Source: Ophthalmolycus amberensis (lineage: Eukaryota; Chordata; Actinopteri; Perciformes; Zoarcidae). Taken from it: 64,000 nucleotides of DNA. Each line of letters starts with the position of its first letter. Position 1 is the first letter of the stretch. The stretch covers positions 784,501 to 848,500 of the forward strand of contig JAFEUB010001475.1 in NCBI GenBank assembly GCA_024529925.1, in the 5' to 3' direction. The translations under genes and the position numbers were made by a program. Of this stretch, positions 1 to 10,131 are shown one piece after another. Under the pieces are notes generated by a model. The model ran no database searches. It saw nothing but the letters and a program-made list of their open reading frames with translations, and was not told the DNA's origin.

Positions 1-468
1 TTCTCTCTGTGTTCAGGTCTGTAGAATTAGTAGTGAACTGTTGGATCTGTGATGACCTCTAGTATATAGAACACAGTCCATGTAATAGTCTCTTCAATAA
101 CCATGAGCGTTCAGAAACAGAAAGGAGAAAACTAGGTGTGTTAAGGTTGTCTATATGAATATTCACAATGTGTAATCTTTTAGGGAGGGTGACGAGATGA
201 TTAGTTGGTTCTTTGAAGCCCGAGTAGGCGAGTATTGACCTGATATCTGACGGCCTTAACCCTGCTGACATGTTGGAATGTCAGGAAACATCTGTGAGCA
301 GAAACGGTAACATCTTCAAAAGAAATGTGCATTTGGCTTTGCCCTGCAAGGACAGGTGGAGGATGCATGGGGAGACACGAGGAACCCTGCTGTCCCATCA
401 GCTGGTTTCTTCTTCCGGCGCGTCTCCACCTGCTCCCAGTACGTGACCGACACTGGAACCAGTCAGCC
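1..468 (-). other. prrc1 3' UTR / downstream sequence
   Basis: Directly behind the prrc1 stop codon. No reading frame resembles a protein family and no clear repeat family is recognised. No AATAAA on the minus strand was noticed, so the poly(A) site may lie beyond the left edge. Confidence 0.4.
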
Positions 469-678
469 TCACACAGTCCTGGGTGGCAGCTGCTGTTTGT
501 AGAGTCCAGCCAGAGCTTTGGCAGCGCTCTGGATCATTTGCCGCTGGGTCATGCCTGTCACAGCCCGGTGCCAGTCTGTTCTGTTGATGTTGGGTACGTT
601 GCGCTCCAGAACCTCGCCCACTGTAACAATGAGACCTGACCAGCGCAGGCTGTAGTCAGGAGGGGTCAAGGACTGAGC
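469..678 (-). CDS. prrc1: prrc1 coding exon 8 (terminal)
   Basis: Encodes AQSLTPPDYSLRWSGLIVTV through the invariant C-terminus YKQQLPPRTV and TGA at 471-469. Acceptor GTGCAG. Positions below 469 are 3' UTR or intergenic. Confidence 0.95.
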   Translation of the reverse strand, partial: AQSLTPPDYSLRWSGLIVTVGEVLERNVPNINRTDWHRAVTGMTQRQMIQSAAKALAGLYKQQLPPRTV

Positions 679-3600
679 CTGCACAGCAGAGGAAACACAA
701 ACAGTGGGGTGAGTTGCTGGAGGCGAGTGACATTGAGGAAAACCAAGCTGCAACTATTGTGGTTGAAAACTCTCAAAATATTTTTGACTTTTTGCTGGAA
801 ATCTGAGACTGTTCCCCAATAACAACCCTATTATTATTATAATAATAGAGACATTAGGTTATTGAAGTGAGCCACAGTGCTGATCTGTACCTGTTGGACA
901 TGATCCAGAGCCAGAGGAGTTGCCTGAGTGAAGACCTCAATGTGAATGCTGTGACCGGGGTCCTCCAGGATCAGACAGCCGATGTCAAACCACCTTGATA
1001 CAACAAAACGATTCTGCTTTTAAATGTCTGCATTCATCATCATCATCATCATCTCCTCCCACTGAATAGATTTGATCCATGGGCCATTCAGAGCTGCTGC
1101 ATGGACAACTATTCTCTGAAACTTCCAATGCTCAGCCTACATCTGCAGTGTGAACACACGACTCTGTATCACATCAAGAGTTTCTCTTTGTATTTCACCC
1201 TCAGTAGTCATATACAGTTCTTTATTTTATCTAAAGAACAAAACACTGAAGGAGTGCAAAATAGGGTGCATAGAATTATATTTTGTCTCCCTTTATGGAG
1301 GAGCAGTTCATTATATCCACCGATATGACGGCATCGAATACAATTCCTGAGGTATTGGCAGATAGTATATTACAAGCTGATTATAAGTCACTATAAAGTG
1401 GCCATTGTCAAGTTAAAGAGAAGATTCAATCTTATCTCTATCTATCGGAGCTTTGTTCATACTCGCGCTTGGCGCAGTAGTGTGAGCCTCTGCAGATCCG
1501 AGCATGTATGGAGGCATTTATACTGTAGAAGCAAAAAGACGAGTGTAGCCGGCAAAACGCCACAAACCATCCTCCACAATGTCGAGGAGGGATTGTAAGT
1601 ATCTGTAAACTCATATTAATGGACTACTTTATCGCCTTTATACAAGCCCTGTAAAGAAACAAGTCAAGCAGCACAAGCATTATAAAGAATATCCTGTAAA
1701 CTTAAAATTGTAAAATTCAGAAGTTTCATTTGACAGTATTCTGGCAGCAGCAGACCCTCCAGAACCTGGTGGTGTGTTTGGGGTTCAGAGGGTTAAAGCA
1801 ACAATGACCACTTAGAGTGACTTATATTCACATTACAACAAATGATCAAAAGATTATAATGTATTACAGCTGTGGGAATTATAATACACTAGGGTCCTTG
1901 CAAGTGAGTGACCAGCAGTTATGAAGTAATATTATACTTGACCGTATACGTCATTGTAAAAGGCTTGATAATGTGTTATGATTTTTGTTATAAAGCGGTG
2001 TGGCTATTTACCAGTGGTGTATAAAGTACCCAAAAGCCATACTTGAGTAAAGGTAAAGATATCTAACTGGAAAATGACTCCAGTAAAAGTAAAAGTCACC
2101 TATTAGAATACTACTTGCGTAAAAGTCTTAAAGTATCTGATATTTATTGTACTTAAGCATTGAAAGTAAAAGTACAAGTAAATGCTGTTAATAAAAAAGC
2201 AAAGGGTCAGAATTTTGAGAATTATGAAGTTTATTCTTTTAAGTGCTGTGGCACCATGACCAAGGACATGGAGCTGTGTTGAACATAATTGGGTTGGCTG
2301 TGATCCATACAGGAGCAACAATGTTCAACATAATATATTGTACATAAGTATACTTTTGCATCTACTATGAACTTATCATCATAATTCTCCGAAAAGCAAT
2401 ATGACACTATGAAGGAGTTGTAACAGTGCGTTTATAAGTATGCTCATTAGACTAGAGGATGTAGAGGGCCAATGCATAATATTATGTTCAGCAAAACATA
2501 TCCACTTGATGCATCAGGTCAGTGTTGTGAGAAAGGACACCTGCCTTGTAAACTCCTATGGGCCTGATTTGAACACAATAGACAAAGGTTTTGCTCAAGC
2601 TGAATCTGCAATTGGGCGACTGCTACCATCATAACTCCATCTGATCATCCACAAAATGACTCAAATATCAAAACATGATCAATACTAAAGCAGCACCGAA
2701 AGTAACAACCCAGTCATTACTTGAAACTGAAAAATGTCCTGTTCATCTTCAAAAGACAATTCTATTAGAATGTAAAGAAGTTACATTCTATTAGAATGAT
2801 TCTATTGAAGTTATTCCTTTTTAAAATGTTTTAGACGAGTCACTAATCACTTTAAAAGAGTGATTATAGCTGATTTAACTTACAGACATGAGATTGATCT
2901 TCTCATGTCACTCTCTTTATACAATGATATAAATTCATCCCCGTTTTATTGATATCTTACGAAAAGTTACTCCTCATTTTTCGTGCGTTTTTCCTGCAAT
3001 AGTCCAGCAACATGAGTCTGTTTTGGCTTTTCAAAATAAACTTCCATCTTCACAGGAAACAACTAAGGTTTGGGCGATGAAACTACTTGGTTAGGTTTAG
3101 GAAAAGATCGTGGTTTGCGTTAAAATATCTACGGAAGTGGCGTTGCTTAAGTACGGAAGTCACGTCACAAATAAATCAACATTGGCTTCTCGTTTCACAC
3201 ACGGCACAAACTGCGGCCTCCTGGAGGAAACACAGTGTTTGTTTGACCCATCCACCTCCTCATCCCACCCGTCCTGAGTGGAATTCTACTCATGTAGTCG
3301 CTCGCTAGCTATAGCATGTAGCATCCTGGGCATCACTGGGAATCAACACACCGCGGCTTTGAGAGCACTTGTTTGCAATTGCGCATTAACCAACGATTTA
3401 ACTTGCTGCTAGGACCACTGATTCACCAAACCTGCTTGCTTGCAGTCTGTGTTCCACCACAGTCCCCGACGCTGGTCTCGTGATTCATTTTGTTTCTAAA
3501 GATAGATTTGATTTTGTAGCGAGTAACGAAGGTTTCAGGGGAAATGTATCGGAGTCAAAGTATCAGTTTTCTTTGCAAAATGTAGTGAAGTAAAAGTAAA

Positions 3601-4940
3601 AGTCAACAGAAATATAAATAGTAAAGTACAGATATCCAAAAAAACGACTTAAGTACAGTAACGAAGTATTTCTACTTCGTTACTATACACCACTGCTATT
3701 TACGAGTGCTTACAACTATCATTACTTAGTGCTTTAAGTAGATTTAATGCATTATAAGTATGTTCACAATGCATTATAGACTAGGGTTGTCACGATACCA
3801 AAATTATGACTGATACGATACCTGCCATAAGTATCATGATACACGACACCAGAATTCGATACAGTACCACAAATAAGATACTGGTATATTTATCTATAAT
3901 AGTAATAAATAAAACATCTGTACGGTTCCCTTTTTACCAGCTTGTTCCTGCCCAGCTTTTTGAACACTTAACAAATGGCATTAATATTAATGTTTCACCT
4001 CTTCGCATCTTTTGAGCCTCTCTCATATTTCCGCTGGCTTTCAAACACAGCTGAAGGGAACTCTGTCTCTATGTTGCTGCTGACTCTGCTGGCATCTGTC
4101 TGACTGTCTGTGGGAGTGGGGGGGTAAACAATGCTTCATTTACTTGCATAGTGAGTTTGATATTTTCACTTCATATTTTATCTGAATTCATGGAATAATT
4201 ATTTTTCCTTAACTAAAAATGTCTCTGCATGTCAGTGACGTACACAGACCTTGATGCATGTCTCCCCAGCGATCACTCGCTGTGAGTGCGCGCGCTGCCT
4301 GTTGCTGTGTGAGCGCTAGGCAGCCCCACCCCCTTGCAGTCAATGCCTGCAGGCAGCATGACAGGGAGTGGAACAGTGAGTGCGCTCTGATCGCTACTAT
4401 TAGTATCGATACATCGTGCAACATTATTAGAGACATGTGTGTCTATTAGGGGTGTAACGATACGCGTATTGAACCGTTCGGTACGAGGCTCACGGTTCGG
4501 TACGCATGACGAACCGAATACGTTTGAATAAAAAAAAAAGAATAAAAATATATATATATATATTATTTAACCAGGTAGTCCCATTGAGATTAAAAATCTC
4601 TTTTGCAAGATGTAAGTAACAATACAAGATGTAAGCAAGATGTAAGTAACAATACTACATAACATTAAGGAGCAGTTTTTGTTTTTTATGCTTATGTGTT
4701 GCTAAGAAGACACCCCAGAAGATGGGTCACTCAGGTATAGTTCCATCATTGTTCAAAGTCAAAGAATAACTTGATGATGTTAGTTGTAATGAATAAATAT
4801 ATTTTAAAATCAAGTACATTTCTCTGGCATTTATAGTTTTCTACTGTATCGTACCGAACCGTGAATTTTGTGAACCGTTACACGCCTAGTGTCTATGCAA
4901 GTCCACTTTTTGAGGACGACAGTGTTGCATAGAGGAATCA

Positions 4941-4971
<31 letters not shown>

Positions 4972-5098
4972 CAGGGTTCTTGTTCTTACCTGTCGGGAAA
5001 CAGCTCAGCGATGAAGTTTTCCAAAGAGACCACTGGCTGCTTCTCGTGGATCACACCGGCTCGACGCAGACTGTCGATGCGCTCCTGAGCCCCCTGTG

Positions 5099-5135
<37 letters not shown>

Positions 5136-6719
5136 TTCCTCTGTCATCCTCAAAAAGTGGACTTGCATTTCTTTCAATATTTAGAACAGAAAACTGGAAT
5201 TGTCAGCCAATGGAAGTCTACGGCTGAAAGTTGACACTTAATTGATTAATTTAATAGTTAATCAAAAGAAAATTAATCAGCAACAACTGTGGGATTTTGA
5301 TAATGAATTTTTTGGTTCCAGTTGCTCAGATGTGAAGAATGGGTTGCACAGAACACACGGACACCTCGCCCCTGTTTGGGCGCATCTAAAATAGAAATGA
5401 GCTTACAACATGCGGAATCATTTCCAACATTTTGTGCAGAACTGATGAGTACGAAGGAAAAGTATGATGAAAAATTATCCTGTAAGAAAATGGAGTTCTG
5501 CCTTCTCTGTTACTTTGCATTTATTAAGAAGCAGGTTGGAGAAGCAGCAGTGAACTGACCTTGACACCGGCTGCGTAGCCCACAGGCTGCGGGGCGATGT
5601 TGGACTGACCGGGCTCTCCGGTGACCAAGGCCATCCCAAAAACCTCCTGGAAGGCGTCTCTGACTGCCTCCACATTGACCTCCTTATCTGAAGTCACCAC
5701 TATGTCGATGTCCCCGCCAGACTCTGGAGAACAATACAAACATGCATCAGTGTTTCTCATCATGAGGGTAATGCAGCGGTGAGGAGAGAGCAGGCCGACT
5801 CACTGATGTATGGAGCCATGCCGGGATCCAGAGTGGTGATCATGGACTCCACAGAGTGCTTGGTTTTGTCCAGGACCGTCTTCACCACAGGGTTACCTGC
5901 TACTCCCTGAGGACATGCAGACAAAACACAGGACATGACGGTCAGAGCACTGTGCAGGGCCCGACTGATGAAACATCTCAGTTAGTGCTACTGGGACACA
6001 TTCATTCAGATCAATCGCATTTTCACACAGCTCACATCACGTCTAATAGTTTATATTTCTTTTAAAAGGTGATATATTATGCAACATGCACTTGTTCGTG
6101 GCTTTGTAAAATAAATGTGTATAAGAATAGACCGTCCTCTCTTTCTCTCCTGCCCCACCGATCAGTAAAATGTGTGTACTAACGACCTGCTGCAGGACAT
6201 GATGTCCTATGGGGTTCATCTGCAACAGGACCATCCCCGCCCACACAGTACCTGCTGAATCTCCTGCTTCAAAACATCAGTCCACAAACCAATGGGTGGC
6301 GTCACGATGACAGTCTATGGTAGCCGCTAACAACTATTAGCTATGTAAAGATATAGTGGAGTGATGTATTGAAGTCACTCTCCCTCTGTGCATGTGGTAA
6401 TCCGGTTACAGCTGATAATGCTGACAGCGTCGTCGCGGAGGCGTAGCACCCACACCCCCGGTCTGCAAAGGGCTTTAAAGTGATGTCAAACCCCTCTTGA
6501 TTGGAGCGGCATTACCTTGAAAAAGCCCCAGATACCGCCACCAGTGTTGGTGTGTTCAGGCCCCCTGGGGTCCTCCGGCTCCATGGGGAAAGTGATGGGA
6601 GATCCCGTATCTAATCCTCCTGTCATGGCTGGCTGCTGCACCATGGGGTTTGGCACTACAGCCTGGAAGATATCATTTGCATTTTTTTTTTTTAACTACA
6701 TAACAAATATAATTGTACC

Positions 6720-6751
<32 letters not shown>

Positions 6752-9700
6752 ATTATATAACTACATATTTATATTAGTGCTGGGCAAGTTAACGCGTTAT
6801 CGCTTATAGTGCGTTAACGCATTTTTTTATTTTTGAAAGTCCGTTGCTCACTGGCAGCGGTGGAGGAATGGAGACTACTGGACATCGCTGCGGTAAAGTC
6901 AGCAGACACTCAGATCTCCGTGGTCAACTCAGCAGACCAGCGTCGGAAATACACGAGGGTAAAGGGCAAAACTGCCCCTAAGAAATATAATTTTGCCCCT
7001 GATATCACTAGGAGAGGGGCAAAAAATGCCCCCGAACTTTCTAAACGAATAAAAAAAATGGAGCGCTTCTTAAATCAGACCTGTGACTGCGGTCAACTCA
7101 GCAGACACTTGCATGTTAGTGCACCTAACGTAACGATGGCCTGCCTCGGTCGGCGCTAGCTGCTATTGGCCTGTCTCGAACGATTCCGTCGCCACGCCCT
7201 TTCCGGTCATTACGCTGTCATTTTCTTCGGCGATCGCCAACCAAATGTAAATAATATTAATTCATACATATCAAATAATCTACGTGTCAAATTTCATGAA
7301 TATATATGGAAGTTTATATGTCTAAATACTATAGGAAAGTGACTTTGATGAGAGAAAGCAGAAAGAACGCTCGGGCGACGCTTAAACGGCTCAAACGGAA
7401 ATTAAGGAGCTTTTATTGCATCATTTGGAGTTGTTGAAGCATGATATCTTATTGTGAAGGACAGAACTACGGTCCCGGATGTGTTGACAGCATTGATGGT
7501 CATTTTTGCGACCCTGGAACAAGCGAATATCCCCGAAAAACCAGCAGCAGCCAGTGTTTAACGTTACAACGAGGATAGAAGTCCCTACGGATTAGGCCAA
7601 TAGCAGTGCACGGCTAATTCACCCGTGTTAGCATCGTTTTAACGACTCTGGTAAAGGCAAAGCTAACTGTAATAATTACAACAATATTTCGTTTGAAAGG
7701 TACGAAGTTTAACTTCAGTTTAACACCATTAAATCAACTGAAAACATTACACGATCATTTTTATCAACATTGTAAGTGAATTGTATTGAAACATTAGCTA
7801 AAAACTGTCCGGTTTGGGGTCCAACTACGTTATATCCTGAAATTCATGGTAAACTCATTCAAACGGCACAGATCGGGAGCGAGCGAAGGACTTTGAAAGT
7901 TAACGGAAAGATTAACGTGAGACAACATCCGGTTTCTTAAGACGAACATCCGGTTTTCAGAATAAGATGCCAACAAAGTATACATATTGCATAATGGCAA
8001 TTAGATTAAATGAATTATATTCACATTAAGTATAAAACATGCTACCTGCATCTCGTGAGTTAAAGGTAAAATACACCTAAATTGTGCGTAAAGTGTCTTT
8101 ATTCTTTGATTTGAGGGTTGCTGGAAATGAATAATACCTGACTGACAGTCAATTAAGATATTTTACTACCGTAAGTAAAAACTCTGAACTGAATTTGTAC
8201 CTTCAAATGGCACATTTATTGTAATTTTTAAGGTGCTATAAAAATGTTTTTCTCAAAAACTCCACACAATAACTAATTCATAAATTCAGGACAAAAATGG
8301 GTAATATCACAATATTTGAGGTGCTACAAAAATATTTTTTCTCAATAATTCCATACAATGACTGATGTATATGTAATCAAGGCATCGTTGACTTAATAAT
8401 TGTTAATAGTTGTTTAAAACATTTAATAATAACAATAAATAACCACAAAGAAATAAGAATCTAAGAATCTGTTAAAAAAATCTAAGAAAACACTTTGAAT
8501 CTGTAGACTACTGCCTAATAGTCTTATTATTGCCATTTGATGACAATTGCTCATATACTGTAAGCCTAAATAAGTATATTTATTATTTTGAACAAAGGTT
8601 AAATGTTATTTCACAAGTTTCAAAAAGTGCCGCCAACTTTTTTTTAAATGCCCCTGGATTTCAGTTAGTGGGGGCAAAAATTGCCCCCCAAAAAATATGT
8701 AAATTTCCTACCCTGCAGCAGACACTTACTTTAGTGCACCTATATGCTGAAATTCACAGTAAACGCATTTAAACGGCACAGATCGGGAGCGAAGGACTTT
8801 GTTAGCCTGAAAGATTAACGTGAGACAACATCCGGTTTCTTCAGACGAACATCCGGTTTTCAGAATAAGATGCCAACAAAGTATGAATTATATTCACATT
8901 AAGTATAAAACATGCTGCATCTCGTGAGTTAAAGGGAAAATACACCTAAATTGTGGGTAAAGTGTCTTTATTCTTTGATCGCTGGGTAACCATCATCACC
9001 TCGGAGTTACAGCATTATATTGATGACCAGTAGAGCTGCATTCACACGCTCTGACTGTCATGAAGACAGACATTTTTGCTGAAACGTGCTGAAACATTTT
9101 ATTCCTGTTGCACAGCAGTGGAACGTTTCACATACAGTCACACACTGAGCACAGATAGTGAAGAGATAGAACTGCTATACTGTGTAAAGGGAATACTGCT
9201 GTTTAAAAGAACCTTATTTGTTTAAAGTGTTTACAAACCAAATGTTATTGCCCTTTTGTTCATACAGCAGTACTTTTAAAATAAAAGTGCGCAATACACT
9301 ACTTTTGAATTCATTATTGAACTTTGCCATAACAATGCGATTAATCGCAAAAAAATCCATGCGATTAATCGAGATTAAAAATTGTAATCGTTGCCCAGCA
9401 CTAATTTATATATATTGGAATACCTGTTTTGAAAACACACGGAGTAAGACTGGCTTAACTGTAATCTTGCTTCATGTGTGTTACAGAAGAAGACAAGCTC
9501 TTACCTGGCATGGCGGTAGGACCGGAGAATGTTGGCATCAATGGAGTCTGTGGCGTTCGACCGGCATGGCCCCGCGTGATGTCATATCCTGCACTCATGG
9601 AGAAGGTGGACATGGGCGGGCCCGAGGGAGGGGCTGACAGGGGAGGCGGTCCAACGGAGGAGGGCAGGGGAGGCAGAGAGGGGGAGGTGGCGGGAGGAAA

Positions 9701-10131
9701 GTGAGAGCTGCTCGTGAAGGGGGAGGCAAGGGTGGAGGAAGGGGGGAAGTGAGAGGACAGTGAGGGGTGTGCGGCTAGGGGGCTGCTGAACGCAGGGAGG
9801 GAAGGAACAGGGGCGAGAGCGGTGGAGACCGAGGGGGAACCGATGGTGCCAGGAAGGGACAGAGGGCTGGACAGACCTGGAACACAAAGTTACACCTCAG
9901 AGACACTTCTCACTGGCTCTTTTGTCAACAGCTCAATGTGCAGTTCAGGTCATCCATGTCTCTGTCCAACGCACTTGGTAGTACACCCCTCTGGTACACT
10001 CTGCTCACATAGCAACACCTCATGGATCAGGTCTTACCTATGGTCATTGGAGGGGCGCTGACTGTCGCCACCACAGTCAGAGGTGTAGGGCTGGCAGGAG
10101 GTGTAGTCTCAATCCCACTCTCTTCCATCAT
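469..10131 (-). CDS. prrc1: PRRC1, proline-rich coiled-coil protein 1 (complete, 8 coding exons)
   Basis: Coding exons in transcript order: 10131-10038, 9876-9505, 6655-6516, 5906-5804, 5723-5560, 5093-4990, 993-891, 678-469. Lengths sum to 1,290 nt, giving 429 aa plus TGA; every junction is GT-AG and in frame. Human PRRC1 is about 445 aa. The N-terminus (MMEESGIETTPP) and C-terminus (YKQQLPPRTV) match the family closely. Residues 1 to about 190 are Pro/Ser-rich and look disordered. The rest is the conserved globular domain related to ITPase-like folds, with runs such as SNIAPQPVGYAAG and WHRAVTGMTQRQM. Family knowledge: PRRC1 works at COPII ER exit sites and has been linked to PKA regulation. 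It is the last gene of a co-oriented series after slc27a6. Its introns hold several hAT-type insertions. Identity is nearly certain; function is from the family. Confidence 0.95.
891..993 (-). CDS. prrc1: prrc1 coding exon 7
   Basis: Encodes WFDIGCLILEDPGHSIHIEV then FTQATPLALDHVQQ. The first base completes the Arg codon begun in exon 6. Donor CAACAG|GTACAG; the acceptor ATCAAG has a weak pyrimidine tract. Confidence 0.92.
994..2011. other. prrc1 intron 7, left part
   Basis: Noncoding. AT-rich with repeated TATAATG/GCATTATA-like words near 1840-2000 that reappear at 3704-3781, on the far side of the hAT insertion. This suggests one older repeat split by the insertion. A short (CAT)n run lies near 1035-1052. 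Confidence 0.4.
2012..3695. mobile_element. hAT-type element, copy 1 (TIR CAGTGGTGTATA, TSD CTATTTAC)
   Basis: Begins CAGTGGTGTATAAAGTAC and ends TACTATACACCACTG, so the 12-bp terminal inverted repeats match. An exact 8-bp duplication CTATTTAC (2004-2011 and 3696-3703) flanks it, which is diagnostic of hAT transposition. The subterminal arms are rich in AGTAAAAGTA/TACTTTTACT, as in Tol2-like elements. No transposase remains. A second copy at 51637-53278 is nearly identical over most of its length but differs in the middle: here a short ATTCTATTAGAATG inverted-repeat stretch (about 2760-2815) replaces the transposase fragment seen there. Confidence 0.9.
3782..4426. mobile_element. Probable hAT-type MITE (TIR TAGGGTTGTCACGAT-like)
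   Basis: The left end TAGGGTTGTCACGATAC is roughly mirrored by the right end ATCGTGCAACATTA. Flanking 8-mers TTATAGAC (3774-3781) and TTAGAGAC (4427-4434) differ at one base and could be an aged target-site duplication. Internal ATACGATAC/GTATCGATAC words occur near both ends. No coding sequence. Boundaries are less secure than for its neighbours. Confidence 0.5.
4447..4888. mobile_element. hAT-type MITE family B, copy 1 (TSD GTGTCTAT)
   Basis: Ends TAGGGGTGTAAC and GTTACACGCCTA are inverted repeats. The exact 8-bp duplication GTGTCTAT occurs at 4439-4446 and 4889-4896. Subterminal GAACCGTTCGGTACGAGG-type words are typical of this fish MITE class. A second copy is at 20988-21451. It sits about 100 bp downstream of the prrc1 exon 6 donor. 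Confidence 0.9.
4895..5168. repeat. Inverted repeat bracketing prrc1 exon 6
   Basis: Left arm 4895-4922 starts ATGCAAGTCCACTTTTTGAG. Right arm 5141-5168 is its reverse complement with one difference in 28. Complementarity continues inward through AGAGGAATC (4931-4939) and GATTCCTCT (5134-5142), then through (GT)n at 4944-4970 and (CA)n at 5105-5133. The 104-nt coding exon lies in the loop. Confidence 0.85.
4990..5093 (-). CDS. prrc1: prrc1 coding exon 6, flanked by inverted repeats
   Basis: Encodes GAQERIDSLRRAGVIHEKQ and then PVVSLENFIAELFPDR. The donor is ACAG|GTAAG. The acceptor ...GCGCACAG follows a (GT)n/(GC)n run instead of a pyrimidine tract. A near-perfect 28-nt inverted repeat lies on both sides of the exon (4895-4922 and 5141-5168), continuing into complementary GT and CA runs. 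Confidence 0.93.
5560..5723 (-). CDS. prrc1: prrc1 coding exon 5
   Basis: Encodes SGGDIDIVVTSDKEVNVEAV, DAFQEVFGMALVTGEPGQ and SNIAPQPVGYAAGVK, the most conserved part of the ITPase-like fold. Acceptor CTCCAG, donor AAG|GTCAG, ending in phase 0. Confidence 0.94.
5804..5906 (-). CDS. prrc1: prrc1 coding exon 4
   Basis: Encodes GVAGNPVVKTVLDKTKHSVE followed by SMITTLDPGMAPYI, the start of the conserved C-terminal domain. Splices in after CTCAG and out at ATCA|GTGAG in phase 1. Confidence 0.93.
6516..6655 (-). CDS. prrc1: prrc1 coding exon 3
   Basis: Encodes VPNPMVQQPAMTGG... through GGGIWGFFK. Reading-frame continuity requires the acceptor AG at 6657-6656. A second AG seven bases upstream (6664-6663) has the better pyrimidine tract but would shift the frame. 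Ends AAG|GTAATG. Confidence 0.88.
6720..6747. repeat. (TG)n microsatellite
   Basis: About 14 TG units in a prrc1 intron, just left of a large hAT element. Confidence 0.9.
6775..9403. mobile_element. Composite hAT-type element with internal duplication (TSD ATTTATAT)
   Basis: Left end TAGTGCTGGGCAAGTTAACG and right end CGTTGCCCAGCACTA are inverted repeats. The exact 8-bp duplication ATTTATAT lies at 6767-6774 and 9404-9411. Inside, a block at about 7845-8120 recurs at about 8755-8982 in direct orientation (shared words include AACGGCACAGATCGGGAGCG and GAACATCCGGTTTTCAGAAT). Another module rich in GGGGCAAAA/TTGCCCC runs from about 6955 to 8720 and may be a nested element. A 108-codon plus-strand frame at 6833-7159 matches no family I recognise. 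The element occupies most of the intron between prrc1 exons 2 and 3. Confidence 0.85.
9505..9876 (-). CDS. prrc1: prrc1 coding exon 2 (proline/serine-rich region)
   Basis: A 372-nt exon encoding a low-complexity Pro/Ser/Ala stretch, then the conserved YDITRGHAGRTPQTPLMP block. It starts after TTCCAG and ends CCAG|GTAAG in phase 1. Repeated Pro and Ser codons make the DNA strand-biased, which yields long false reading frames on both strands. Confidence 0.92.
10038..10131 (-). CDS. prrc1: prrc1 coding exon 1 (start codon)
   Basis: Two adjacent ATGs (first base 10131 or 10128) open a 31-codon segment, MMEESGIETTPPASP..., matching the family N-terminus. The first is chosen because human PRRC1 also begins MM. 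The exon ends in phase 1 before GTAAG. An AG about 10 bases upstream of the ATG can serve as acceptor for a 5' UTR intron. Confidence 0.9.

Noticed and set aside
6656..6662. Acceptor at 6663 for prrc1 exon 3
   Set aside because: It gives a plausible local translation but breaks the frame with exon 2; the acceptor at 6656 joins both exons exactly.
9582..9887. 101-codon minus-strand frame in prrc1 exon 2
   Set aside because: Wrong frame of the proline-rich exon; the true frame is fixed by the flanking YDITRGHAG block.
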